A program made the translations under genes and the position numbers. 64,000 nucleotides of DNA, from NCBI GenBank assembly GCA_015680685.1, contig MNCI01027123.1, positions 433,737-497,736 of the forward strand. The letters run 5' to 3'. This document shows positions 49,026 to 60,559 of this stretch, piece by piece (position 1 is the stretch's first letter; each line of letters begins with the position of its first letter). The notes beneath the pieces are model-generated. The model saw only the letters and a program-made list of their open reading frames with translations. It was not told where the DNA came from and made no database searches. This DNA comes from Gnetum montanum. Its lineage: Eukaryota; Streptophyta; Gnetopsida; Gnetales; Gnetaceae.

Positions 49026-49870
49026 TGTCGGACCCCAAAAAGAGAATTTTATTAATTAAATGAGATTAAGTACATGATCAACAACTGAACATATTGATGG
49101 ATAAATAGGGAGAAGAACAATGACAAATGCAGATGTTGAAGGAAAACATCTTGATACATAATCCTTCACAGGGTGTGGGAGTACATTCCAAAGAGCAACC
49201 TTATGCTGGGAATCAATAAGAACTGTGAGTTAATAAGACCAGGAGAACAAAAAAGAACTAAAAATGCTAATCATTGTAAGGAATGGAGTTAATGATGATA
49301 GCTAAAAATGTCATACAAATTAATCATAGCTTCCAAGAAAACACAAATAGTCCAACCATAGTTGGACAAGCTATATTAAATATTAAATAAATATCAAAGA
49401 TGCTAGTTTTAATAATCAAATATAAGCTTTTCAAATTAATAGGTCAAGAGTTCAAACCTCATCAAGACATATCTTATAAAGGTTAAGATATCAAACCTAC
49501 TAAGTATAACATCAAGAAATGTTATTACACCTCAATAACTTAAACCTAGAATTTTTAGCCAAATTAAAATTTTTCTATTAATCAAATGATACATTAAATG
49601 AATATAAATAATGAGGTGTTATCCTAGTGGTAAGTGTTATAGCCTAGTAACTCCAAGTTCCAAAATCGATTCTACTAGGTAGAACTAAGTTATAAAATTT
49701 TAAAAATCTTGAGATGTACCAATGTTTTAATTATTTCAAGTTTCAACACCTACAATAATACTCTTAATTTGAATACAGCAAATCATGGATTCCATTCTAG
49801 TAGGTAATGCTAAGGTATAAAGTTCTAATTGAACTATATATCTTAGGATGTAGTTATATTAGGTCCAACA
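49026..49870 (-). repeat. LTR-like segment bounded by TGTCGGACC / GGTCCAACA
   Basis: Ends form a one-mismatch inverted repeat (TGTCGGACC, GGTCCAACA), 845 bp apart. A purine-rich run lies outside the right edge on the minus strand (GGGGAAGGGAGGGAATT), as expected for a polypurine tract of a minus-strand element. A G8 run outside the left edge would suit the opposite orientation, so strand is uncertain. It contains B-box-like strings (GAGTTCAAACCTC at about 49449). No target duplication found. Confidence 0.4.
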
Positions 49871-50147
49871 AATTCCCTCCCTTCCCCTTCCCCCCACACC
49901 CAAAAATATATGTTGCATATATACTTAAATAATTGATTATGAAATATACTTAAACCATCCTTAAATTGAAGTACATGCTATATAGTGGTTTATTGATTTC
50001 AAGGATTTCTAGTAGAGTTTTTGCAATAGAATTTTTTTGATGAGGAATGATCTGAAGATGGAAAATACTAATGTCTCTCAAACTATAAACACTATGAAAG
50101 ATTCTGAAGCTTTCAATTTTGGTTAACTTGATGACTTATAAGAATCT

Positions 50148-51150
50148 TTGTCAAACTATATCACTTCACAATACATATTTCTACAGACTATAGAATTTGT
50201 TCACCCAAATAAGATTTTTATACCAGTGATTCAAGCTATCCTTGAATACTATGAAATTAATTTTTTGCATGTCCACTATTTTTCTACATTTTTTTTACTT
50301 ATCGAATTAGTGAATTTTGAAAAAGATGAGAAATGATTGGATCTTGAAATTTTTATGAATCAATGTAACACTTTTATTGCTTAGGAATAGAAAGTGTATT
50401 TTGATCCATATTCTTTTGATTATTCTAAAATTTCTTCTTGGATTGAATTAAAAAAATCTTCCACTTATTTTTCAAAGTGTTGAAACCATTGAATTAGTAG
50501 TGCACACATTATTTTGTAGAGATTGATTTATAGTAAAAGAAGATAGAATTAACACTCAAGGTTGGTAATTAGTGTTTTTTCCAAAAAAAAATTACATATT
50601 ATAAGGTGCAACGATGTTGCAACTATTATCATCATGAAGACCATGTTATTGAAATCTATCCTATTCTTAATAAAAAGGTGATTCTTGAGGAAAAGTAACA
50701 ACAATTTTTAGAAAAGCTAAATAATGATAGTTTTTAGTAGGTACGAATAAAATCTTCTTCAGTAAGTTCTCAACCTTTTTCTAATCCTTTAAATTCTAAA
50801 GATGTCAGTAAAGAGAATTCCTTTTTAGAAAAAAAGAAATTTTTATATCTAAAGAGAATTCCTTTTTAGAGAAAAGAAATTTTTATATCTAAAGAGAATT
50901 CCTTTTTAGAAAAAAAGAAATTTTTATCATGGACCAATAATAAAAATATTGATGCATATGGATTTCACTCAATATAATATAAAAAGAAGAGGCATGCAAC
51001 TACTACTTTCAATTTAAAAATCCCAAAGGTATCTCATTCTCTTTCTATGTCCACTACTATTCCAAATTTTTTAATTGGATAATGCTTTTTCACTTATTAG
51101 TGACATGGATTGTGAGATAAATGCTGAGCTCAAAAAATAAAGGATGTGGA
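50148..51150 (+). pseudogene. Possible ORF1 region of a LINE relic
   Basis: Stop-riddled plus-strand coding-like stretch upstream of the endonuclease. Only short pieces are readable (for example FLHVHYFSTFFLLIELVNFE in 50148-50336). I place it as ORF1 by position only. It contains a 40-bp tandem repeat (50810-50927). Confidence 0.3.
50810..50927 (+). repeat. Three tandem copies of a ~40-bp A-rich unit
   Basis: The unit begins AAAGAGAATTCCTTTTTAGA and ends GAAATTTTTATATCT. Copies are at 50810-50850, 50851-50890 and 50891-50927 with only one or two differences. The high identity contrasts with the decay around it, so this is a fairly recent local amplification. Confidence 0.85.
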
Positions 51151-51169
51151 CCTCCACACCCACAACTCA

Positions 51170-52400
51170 ATGTTAGTTTTATCATGGAATGTTCAGGGCC
51201 TTTCTAATAGGTCCTAAACAAAGATTGTTGGGGAGTGTCTTTTAAACTAACATTTATCTCTAGATTTTCTTTTTTTGCAAGAAATTATGATATTATTTTT
51301 ATTGGTAAATGCATTTTTAAAACATTACCTTGTTTTTTCTATTGTTCATGAAGTTAATAAAGGATGTGTTACTATTCTTATTAATAAAAATTAAACTAGA
51401 AAAGTTTTCAATTCTAGTGTTAACAACCCTGAAAGGGTTATTTAGGTTATTTGTTATAATGAGAAATGTGAATTTAAATTTTGTAATATTTATGTTCCTA
51501 AGAATTCAAAAGATCAATTAAATATTTGGAAATATCTTCTATCTTTATCTAAGTTCCGTAGATTATAGGAGGTGATTTCAATATGGTTGAAAGTCATTAA
51601 ATAAACTTAATTATCTTCCTCCTAATATGTCTTCTCATGAAAAAGAAAACTGGTGCAATTTGAAAGAAGAATATTTTCTGTCTAATGTTAGCTCCTTATT
51701 TTCATCTTATTTGAATAAGAAGTATTATACTTGGTGTAATTATCAATAAGAAAATGATAGAATTTATTATTGAATTGATAGATTTTACATCTCTAATGTT
51801 TTCTTTTGGAAGACTACAAGGAAGTAGAAGTACATATAGATGTCACTTTGTTATATCACTTTCCTATTAGCATTTTTTTCTTTGGTATTAATTCTTTATC
51901 CTTTTAAAAGCATGAGCTTTTTCATATGAATGTTAATATGTTCATTGGACCTAGTTAAAAAAAATATTTTAAAGTCTTTATGGAATGTAGAAAAACAAAA
52001 GCCTACTAGTAATATTATCTAGAGTGAATGATGGCAATAAACTACTTGTACAGTCAAAATTATGCTAGATAATTTGGAAAGCAATTTGACAAGTTAAAAA
52101 AGATCTTGTAGAACCTGCAAAGTAAATGCAAATTCTTTTAAACTAAAATTCCTTTGATTTTGAAACTCAAAGATCCTTGGATAAAGCTTATTATGTTAAA
52201 TAATGTTGAGATACTTTTGAGGCTAAAAGTACTCTCACTAAAAGTTGCATGGGTTGGCTAAAAATTGAAAATGAATCTTACCAGGAATTCTTTAAATTTT
52301 TAAAAGGAAATAATCAAGTACTTAAATTAGAATCACTTTATATAAATGATAATATGATTAAAAATCCCCCATGACTATGGGTTTTTCCATTGTTGATAAT
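51170..52400 (+). pseudogene. L1-type LINE relic: endonuclease domain and start of ORF2
   Basis: Plus-strand translation shows the apurinic-type endonuclease of plant L1 elements in order. LSWNVQGLSN lies at about 51180-51210, DFLFLQEI at about 51257-51280, VNKGCVTILINK, CNIYVPKN, and the GGDFNMVES motif at about 51568-51595. Further right, WKTTRK and ALYINDNMIKNPP-like pieces suggest the linker toward RT. No RT catalytic box is seen before the sequence changes to gag-derived DNA near 52400. It is truncated by or adjoins the next element. Many stops and frameshifts. Confidence 0.75.
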
Positions 52401-52409
52401 GTTCCTAAG

Positions 52410-53650
52410 GTTGACATGGCACTTCACTTGGATAATACTATGATGAGTGGAACTTTTGTCGATAATCACCTTGTGGATAAGGTAATCTCCTTGGTGGTTT
52501 CTTTTTTTTTAATTTGGATTTAAAGCATATACCTCAAATTCTTGCATATAAGACACTATAGGCAGCATCCCTTAGGATGTTCATATTGACAAATGTCATA
52601 TCCTTCATCCTCTATTTCTGAATCTGTAATCTTATTAGCCATTGCAACTTTACCTTTCTATTAATATTAGTTCTTTCTTGTATCCTTCCTTCTCCTTCTG
52701 TCTCTATTCCTATTCCTTTGCTCTTTTTCCTCTTCCATAATCTTGAGAGCTATTTGGAACTTCTCATCCAAGGAGTCACATATTTTTTCTACCCTAGTCG
52801 ATATTTTTGTAATAGATTTCTAAATTAGTAAGGTTTTCCTTTATACCACTTCATCAAGTGGTGCTTCCTCCTCTGAATCATAGAAACATACCTTCCTTTT
52901 GTAAATGGAGAGATCCCTGCTATATTCCTCTACACTATATCACTTTTTAAGTTCTCCTCCTTCCTTTTCTACTTGATCAATAAGTCTTTATGTCTAATGA
53001 GCTTTCATCTCTAATAATCTTCCTTGGGCATAAGCCCCAAGAGTTTCTATGGTTTTCTTTCTAAGCCCATCTATCACATGGTAAAGTTGTTCCTTTTGGA
53101 AAAATCCATGGCCTAGGCATCAATGTAAGAAAGAGTAATACTTGCCCAATGTTGCATTCAAGGATTCACAATTGCCTTGTTCTCATCCTCAGCATTGTAT
53201 TTCTAAAGTTGGACATCCTAGAGTACATCTAGTACTTATCACTAAACAACTCCAACATTATACTCCATCTATGAATAGATTTCAACTCCAGGAATTGGTA
53301 CCAACTTTTATCTTCTTTGATGAGTATTCTCAAGAATAATTTGAGTTTTTGCCACTTATTCTCAATGTTCTAGAAGGCACAAGCATCATGGAAGACTTGT
53401 AAATAATGTTGCAGATTAGCATTGTACCCCTCTTCAAACTTAAGGATATTATTCATATCAAGCTATTCGATTCAGCTATCCCTGTGATTCCTAGTAGGAA
53501 TTTGAAATGCCTCTAAAATATTAATCATACTCCTTGTAGGAAGTAATGTTTCATCATAGTTATTATGTTCACAATGGCCCCTATCATGGCTATGTCTCCT
53601 ATGATGTAACCTACTATGCCTTTATTCCTAATGAGCAGCGGGCATCTCCT
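52410..53650 (-). pseudogene. Gag fragment of a C-type element (element F)
   Basis: On the minus strand YDICQYEHPKGCCL (about 52560-52605) is the family zinc-knuckle-like motif. MANKITDSEIEDEG and a Lys/Arg/Glu-rich stretch follow upstream. The capsid-like region runs to about 53500 and can be recognised by nucleotide similarity to 45750-46850 of element C. It is preceded on the right by an LTR of the same type (53659-54514), so this is the 5' part of a minus-strand copy cut off at about 52410, where LINE sequence begins. Confidence 0.7.
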
Positions 53651-53658
53651 ATGCCCAA

Positions 53659-54514
53659 TGATGGGTAGCAAGTAGTCCCTATGCTAAACCAAACAAATCA
53701 CCAGCATTCACTAAGCGATCCAGTTGAATTCTGCATACTTTACCTCTCTAAGTACACACTATCTAGGTGTGAATCTTAAAGACATGATTGTTGTCTTCCT
53801 AGTTCCACTTGTGAGGTACAATGGTATGGTTAACTATAACTAAGACACATGATTTGTATCATTTTTATATTTTTCATTTAACTCACCTAAGTATAGAAAA
53901 TAAAGTAATTAAATGTTTAATTAATCAAAGAACTAATTAATTTTTTGACTAATCCTAACACAAGCATCCATTCCCACCTTTCGTACACATCTTGAACAAA
54001 TTGCAACACTACTGGGTTACTAAGCATAAGTGCTACTAGGATTACCAAGCATTAATGTATGCTCAAGGTGGTTGTACTTATGTTTATTAATTATCTACTA
54101 TTAATTAATTAATTAAATGTATTAAAATAAACTTCATAAATAGTAAATGCATTAAGGAAATATTATGCTAAGTCGAAGTGCTACAAGGTTCATTAAGAAA
54201 GCTCATCTTTATTGCCATTCACATTGAAGTGTCCAAGCATATCGATGCTCAAATGAAGATCCATACACTTCTCAACTCCTACTATAGGCACTTATAAAAT
54301 ATTCTAACTCTAAAATGAACAAACTATAAGATCTCTACTATGCTAATTAACAATGAATTCCATAAATGTGATGGATGCATGCATTTATATAGGCAAGACT
54401 AGACACTTCATTAATATGCATCAACGCATCAAATCATGTGTTAACGAGTACACATCAATGTAGCAGCATTAACGGGTACATGTTAACATGATTGCATCAA
54501 CACAATCAAACCCA
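53659..54514 (-). repeat. 5' LTR of element F (C-type)
   Basis: In plus orientation it begins TGATGGGTAGCAAG. It shares long blocks with the C LTRs (GCATCCATTCCCACC, AGAAAGCTCATCTTTATTG). The primer site on its left is too altered to be sure of. Its right end abuts another LTR. Confidence 0.65.
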
Positions 54515-55464
54515 CGATGACTCCCCAGCCAACCATATGAATTAAAATAGTTCATGTGCAATCCAGTTGAATTTTGTGGATGGAACTAGTGTGATATCTA
54601 GATTGTTAAGTATTGATCATAGGTCGTTATCTTCCCACTTAGACTAGTGGTAGCTTTATCACATATAGTTTAGTCTAAAGTGAGGCATATGACTATTGAT
54701 ATCATTAGGGCCTTAAACTAGCTAAATAAAAATAGATAAATTAATTATTTAATCTAATTAATAATAAAATTAAATGTAAAACTATTGTAAGAGGGATGAG
54801 TATTCATTCCCAACTTGTCGCATATGTCCTAAACTCGCATACCCACAGCTAGGATTACCAAGTGCTATGCTACTAGATGAACCAAGCAATAACACTATTG
54901 GGATTATCAATTGAATATGTGTTTATGCTCGAAATTGGTCATGCTTATTCTGCTAATTTATTAACATGTATGAAAACATAAATATTATGTACATAGAAAG
55001 TAAATTGCATTGAAAGAAAATCTATTCTAAGTCAAAATATTGTAATGAATATGAATCAATCTTGATCTTATTGTCATTCATAAAATATATCAAGGTACAA
55101 TACCACTCAAATAAGATGTCATACAATTGACTCAAATCCATGCTACAGGTACTTACTAACTGTATGCTACAATTACAAAAACTAATTACAAGAGCTTAGC
55201 TATATTATTGATCAAATAGTGTTAAATACATGGTGAGTGCTTGCATATTTATAGGTAAATATAAACATTTTTTTGATAGGGATATGTTAACTTATTTTGC
55301 TATGTCGATAAGGATGCATCAACGCAGTTATAGTAAATGCGATGTAGCACCTATAATGTAGTAGCCAACTAAGGTGCATTGACAAGGATGCTATAGCATA
55401 GATGCAACATAGCATCTACAATATCTTAGCCAACTAATGCACTTGATAAAATAATACTTCATCA
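54515..55464 (-). repeat. A-type LTR, minus orientation, directly abutting the F LTR
   Basis: This is the reverse complement of the A-type LTR: CGATGACTCCCCAGCCAACC at the left, CTTCATCA at the right. It has the inverted TATA context (ATTTATAGGTAAA at about 55247) and AGCCAACTAAGGTGCATTGA shared with A. The next bases (TATCTCCATGACTTA) resemble the complement of the family polypurine tract. Confidence 0.7.
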
Positions 55465-55489
55465 TATCTCCATGACTTAGCTACTTAAC

Positions 55490-55727
55490 ATATCAAGTCT
55501 TATCATCATAATTAGACAAATAGAAAGAGAGATTATCACCATGACATGTCTAATGATGATGAACCCTTGTTGGCTACTAGAAGCATGATATAAATCACTA
55601 AGGTAGGTCGAATACCCCATAGGCATCAAAGGGAAAGACACATCAAATGATTTAATATGAATAACATTCCTAAATTAGAGGGAGGATGTAATTCTAATCC
55701 ATAACATTATTTATAAGTCTTCCATCA
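55490..55727 (+). pseudogene. Gag N-terminal fragment (element E)
   Basis: The plus-strand frame DDDEPLLATRSM, IPHRHQRER, NMNNIPKLEGGCNSNP matches the gag of element A at 16780-16950. It is cut at 55727 by a different LTR. Orientation is opposite to the LTRs on its left. Confidence 0.75.
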
Positions 55728-56300
55728 TGTGACATCCCTTCCCTAGATGTCATGGCAAACGTCAAATATACATTATATTAGACATTATGCATAAGAAGAT
55801 AATATAACAAACGTCAAATATATGTAACATTCAACATTATGCATAAAGGGAATAATAGAGAAAGTGCAGAAAGAGAAAGAAAAGAATTCTTTATTGATAT
55901 AGAAGGAGTATCTAGATCATGCTCTAAGAGTATTTCTTAGGATTTTCTTCCTTTGTCATCTATCCCTCAGAGGAAATCCAACATTACCACAACGATTAGG
56001 CCTATTATCAGCCAGAAGGAATGACCAGTCCTCTTCTTGTCATACTTCACCTAGCTTCCTGTAACTTGCCTATACTAGCTCTGTGACACCATGTTGGCAT
56101 GACCTTTAATCTCAGGTATAAATGTCATAGTTCAAACCTCCAAAGGTTACCACAAGAGACATGTCCATTATTACAATGCACCCTTTTGGGTCTCAAGTAC
56201 AACTATCCTTTCAGGTCTTGTTACGATAACAATAACACTTGTTATAAAGAGGCATCATCTTTGTTATGCAATAGCATCATTTGGGAATGGGGACGTGACA
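55728..56300 (-). repeat. LTR of an unrelated Ty3/gypsy element
   Basis: It has terminal inverted repeats TGTGACATCCC / GGGGACGTGACA and is 573 bp. On the minus strand it opens TGTCACGTCCCC. A polyadenylation-like ATCAATAAAGAATTC lies near its middle-right, and TTTGACGTTTG occurs twice near its end. A purine-rich tract adjoins on the internal side. It interrupts a gag fragment. No matching second LTR or target duplication seen. Confidence 0.75.
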
Positions 56301-56323
56301 ATCTCCCCCCCCCCCCCCTCCCA
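56301..56323 (-). other. Polypurine tract of the same gypsy element
   Basis: On the minus strand a G-rich tract (GGGA then a run of 14 G, then AGAT) ends exactly at the LTR edge. This fixes the element's orientation as minus. Confidence 0.7.
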
Positions 56324-56757
56324 ACGTCTCATTTTTCCTCAAACGAGTCTATGTTCATAATCCTTTTCTAACTCCAATGCTTGTGTTATGATCTTGTGCT
56401 CCAATAATTTGATTTCTCCTTTGAACTAAAAGTTGTTTCTTACTTATTCTATAAACAAAATATATGTGAGAAAAATATATGAAAAATTAAATTCTACTTT
56501 CTTAATATTTACTTCATTTGTATTAAGATAATGAAAAAATGTGAAGTAAAGATCTATCAACCACAAATCACTGGTTCTTAACTAGGGTCACATAAAGTGC
56601 AACTTAGATCTGGTTACCCAAGTGAAGGCAAGTCAAATTCTTTATTCCCAATTTTTAATTTTAATTACCTTAGATATTCTAGTAATCTAATTGAAAAATA
56701 AATTAAAAAATGAAGAAAATAATAAGATTATAAATAAAAGTAACCATGAGATACTTT

Positions 56758-57900
56758 CTAATCTTGATCAATCTTATGAACTAATGGAAGTAACTGTAAT
56801 TTTGCCATAAGTGGTATATGATCAAATGGTCTTGTTGGGGACGGCAAAGCTTGATCTTGATTCTTCTCCACTTATTCTTTAGAAATTAACTCTAGTAATT
56901 TGGAAACTTGGAAAAATCAAACATTATACCAAATATAATCTAGGGTCTTAATAATGAATGTTGTTGACCCATCCTCATTAATCATAGTAGAGTAATTGGT
57001 AAACTATGGTTCTTAATGAGCACTAGCCATCAACATCATTTGTTCCTAAATTATAGAATTTGGTTTATCTATTGAAGATTCAAAGTAAGTAGAATATGCA
57101 TTGACCAATGGAATTACCTGATGAATTGATGGAAACACCTTCTTCAAATCAAGTTCATCTTCCAAGGATTCCTTTACACATTCATATTTTAAGAATTGAT
57201 AGAAACTACTTCAATTTTTTGTATTGAAGTCTCCACAAAGAATAAATGGCACTAGATCGATATAACTTAGGAATAAATTATTCTTCAAACTTTCTTCTAT
57301 TTGCTTAATCAAATATGCTTCTTGACACAGTCTAACATTTGAACATGTTGGTTTGGCAATCAAATGTATACTAACCATGCATACACATCTTCTAATAGAT
57401 GAAATTTTAGAATTAATGCCAAGGCTATGTGATTTTTCCAAAATCTTAACTATTCTTTCTTTTCAATCTCTTGAAGTTCTAGAATTTCAAAAATCATATT
57501 TTCTAATCTCCATTCAAATCTTTGTACTAATTCAAACTTGGCTTCTCTATAACAGATTGTGCAACCATCCATGTTGTGATTTCTACAATATGCTAATCTA
57601 TATGGCTTAAAAGAAGAACTTCCACAAGAACCTTTTTTCTTGTAAATACCATTGTATTCCATCTTTCCCAAGTCTAGATGAAATTGGTATAGAAACTCCC
57701 ATGGCAAGACTTCTTGTAGATATAAAACATTAGCATCCAAATCTTGTAACTCTACCAAGATGCATGGGTATTAATATTCATGCCAATCTAAGGCCCATGA
57801 TGGACATAATAGATGTTTTTTCTCACTTGCTAAGGATCTTGCAAGCATGTTGTATGTTGTAGCTTTCATTCTCATTCTTGGATTCTCCTCTAGATCCTTT
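56758..57900 (-). pseudogene. Intronless pseudogene of a CCR4-type deadenylase (EEP nuclease family)
   Basis: Minus-strand translation gives an almost complete endonuclease/exonuclease/phosphatase domain of the CCR4/carbon catabolite repressor 4 type, which shortens mRNA poly(A) tails. In order: TTYNMLARSLASEK and CPSWALDW (about 57790-57880), VLYLQEVLPWEFLYQF with the metal-binding Glu, YNGIYKKKG, MDGCTICYREAKFELV (57450-57758). After a frameshift come VSIHLIAKPTCSNVRLCQ and PFILCGDFNT (57211-57441), then KTLDYIWYN and RPFDHIPLMAKL near 56800-56900 with the terminal His. A stop lies at 56758-56760. It reads through without introns, as a retrocopy would. Plant members similar to CCR4 homolog 4 look closest by eye. 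Stops and frameshifts inactivate it. Confidence 0.75.
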
Positions 57901-58717
57901 CTCTTTACAAGTATCATACACCTTATTAAAACGAGATTTTGAGCCTCCATGTTATTCTGTCATATGTTTTTATTGTAAGGTGAATTGATATATATATATA
58001 TATATCTATCTATATATATATATATATATTCTTCTTGACCATTGAAGATCATTCTATTTCATTAATTGATTCATCAACTGATACATCGACTGAACTGATA
58101 CATCAATTGATTAACTAATTCTCCAAATAATTTTGGTGATATTTAGATACATTATCTAATTTTAGTAATATTAACCGCATTATCAAAATCTTAATGATCT
58201 TTCTAACCCCATTTAAGACACTGACTCTAACAATGTAACTAATGACATGCCATAGGGATTTTAAGACTACAAGAAAAGATTAAGAATTTGATCTTAAGGT
58301 TCCAAAAAAGGTTAAATTCATTCATCTCAATAAGGCATGATTAGTTATCCTTATGTTATCAATTTTTAAACTACAACTTCATAATATCATTGAATTATCG
58401 GTCACTCAAATGATAAATCTTAGCTCACCATTGAGTTTAGAAGGATGAAAAAGAATGGAGATGACTATTCGTATGTTGAAAATGGACATCATATGCTCAT
58501 ATTATGCTAAATTTAAGCTTTTGAAGATCTTAAGGTACTATGTTAGGCAAGGGGTAAAAAACTAATTTTTTGGGTTTCAAGTAATGGATCTAACTTCACC
58601 ATTATATCTTGAAGGTTGAAATCTATAGGAAACAACTCTTTATTCACCAAAAAAAAAAAGCTTCCAAAACCAAATGTTATGGCTTCTAAGGGTCAAAACC
58701 TTTGGCACAAAAAATAA
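57901..58717. other. Intergenic DNA with a TA microsatellite
   Basis: TA-rich microsatellite with TCTA variants at about 57991-58031. The rest is AT-rich without a coding signal. ATTGATTCATCAACTGATAC-like strings repeat loosely at 58060-58120. Confidence 0.5.
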
Positions 58718-58790
58718 GACTTCTAGAGAGATCACCCATCCCAATACCACTCCAAAGCAAGTGCACTTAATTATGAAATTTTTATCTCAT
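58718..58790 (-). ncRNA. 5S rRNA-derived fragment (decayed)
   Basis: On the minus strand AATTAAGTGCACTTGC (box A region; plant 5S has AGTTAAGCGTGCTTGG) is followed by AGTGGTATTGGGATGGGTGA (5S: AGTAGTACTAGGATGGGTGA) and TCTCTCTAGAAGTC (5S: CCTCCTGGGAAGTC). The 5' half of 5S is missing or unrecognisable. It is not a functional rRNA gene. It could be a dispersed 5S pseudogene or part of a Cassandra-type TRIM, whose LTRs carry 5S sequence; I could not find LTR ends. Confidence 0.65.
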
Positions 58791-60141
58791 ATGCTACTAA
58801 TGTGTTAATTGTTTTTTTTTTTTTGGAAAGTATTTCTATGCATTCTTGATTTAAACTAATGATTCCACAAAAAGAATTTCTAATTTTCCATCTATTGATG
58901 GTAATTTTGAATTTTCTATCAATTGACAAAAAATTTGAATCTTCTGTCCATTGATGTTGATGATCTATGGCACTGACAGTGTTCACAGAATGCCAAAGGT
59001 GACAATGATCTACAGCACCATCAACATCCATTGAACGTTGGAGATGGTAATGATCTATGATGTCGATGGTGTCGACAAGCACCATGGACAACCAAAAATC
59101 ATGGTGGATGTTTCAACAATTGTAGTCTAAGGGACAACAATAGTAGCATAGGGGGTAGCAACGATAACATACTTAGAGGTAGAGGTAGCATGTGGTGGTG
59201 GCAGGGTGAATAGAGTAAAAATAACAGGTAGCAGCATAGAGGCAACAAGCACATGCAAAGGCAATAGGTGCATGTAGCGACAATAGGCATCAAGACATGA
59301 CACGTAATGGCAGCAATGCACCACAAGCCCTACTACCAGCATAGTGTGGGCTAGTTGTGAGGTTTACTGTGACACTACATGGCAAGGCCTCATGGCCTTG
59401 CTACATAATGGCATGGGAGGCCTACTACACTGACTCTATGGGTCGGCAGCCAAAGCCATAGCTCTTACCCTCTCAACCCTGCTTAGGTTTTGTAGGTTAG
59501 GTGGCATGGTGACATCAATTGTAGGCCACACAATGTGGCTCTAGTAGCCATCGTGACCCTTGCAGGACTAGTTGCAAGAGTGATGCATGGAGGTGGGTGA
59601 TGGCAACATTATCCTAAAGTTGTAAGAAGCGATGGTGATGATGTTGCAATGAAGGCGACATGCTGGGTGATAGGGTAGTAGACGACAACACCCCTAGAGG
59701 TGGGTGGTGGTAATGATAGTGGCCCTACACAAGGTTGCATGGCACCTGCTAGGCCAACATGATCCCGATAGGGTTAGCATGGTCCTTGTAGGGCCAACGT
59801 GGTCCCTACAAAGGCCATTGTGGCTTGTAATTTTTTTAATATTATATTTTATTTAAAATTGCAGGGGGGCCTGGGTTTGAACCCATGACCTCCCGCTACA
59901 ATTTTTTTTAATAATAATTATTATTTAATATCACTTAATGCACACAAAATGAAAAACTTTAAACATCAATATCTTTCAAAATGTGAGTCCAATTAAGACA
60001 AAATTTATACCATTGGAATCATCTCATTGAATACTATGCATTGCAAATTATCTTAGGATTCAAAAATGAAGTCAAATTTTCAAGATTTTAAAAGATCCAA
60101 CTAGCTTATTCTACCAATATGACATTACTAGGTTTATGTAT
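58791..60141. other. Intergenic DNA, including a G+C-richer block at 59090-59850
   Basis: The G+C-richer block is full of short repeats (GGCAACA, GGTAGCA, CCATGG, GGCCAACATGGTCC) and gives only low-complexity frames. A string GGGTTTGAACCCATGACC at 59873-59890 resembles a tRNA B box. No gene recognised. Confidence 0.4.
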
Positions 60142-60559
60142 TGATGAGTGGCGAGGTACCCCTACACTCAACCATACGAAACGAGCGTAGCACGCACGAT
60201 CCAGTCGAACTCCGCAGACTAAATGCCTAAATGCCGCAAGGAACACTTGGGGTTAATTAATCATTGTCTTCCCAGACTTACTTGTTGTTGTCACAGTGTA
60301 TGGTTAAGTAAGTTCGAGGTATATGATTTTTTTGGTCTTTTACAGTTTATCTCCTATGCTAAAGGGTGAAGGGTTGAGAGACTAAAACTAACTCTAACTA
60401 CAACACTAAGTCCTAGCGCTAGCATCCGTTCCCACTTGCCGTACACACCCTGAACAGTGCAACTGTGGCTACCAAATGCTAATTGCTACTGGGATTACCA
60501 CACGTAATAGACGTGCTCGAAGCGGTCGTACTGAGGCACCTAACTAACCTAAGTGTGAC

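Noticed and set aside
49615-49690. tRNA-like string with A-box and B-box resemblance
   Set aside because: No plausible cloverleaf by eye; boxes too degenerate for a tRNA gene.
59099-59342. Minus-strand frames of 71-75 aa resembling a hydrophobic protein
   Set aside because: Low-complexity Leu/Cys/Pro repeats from the G+C-rich block; no support.
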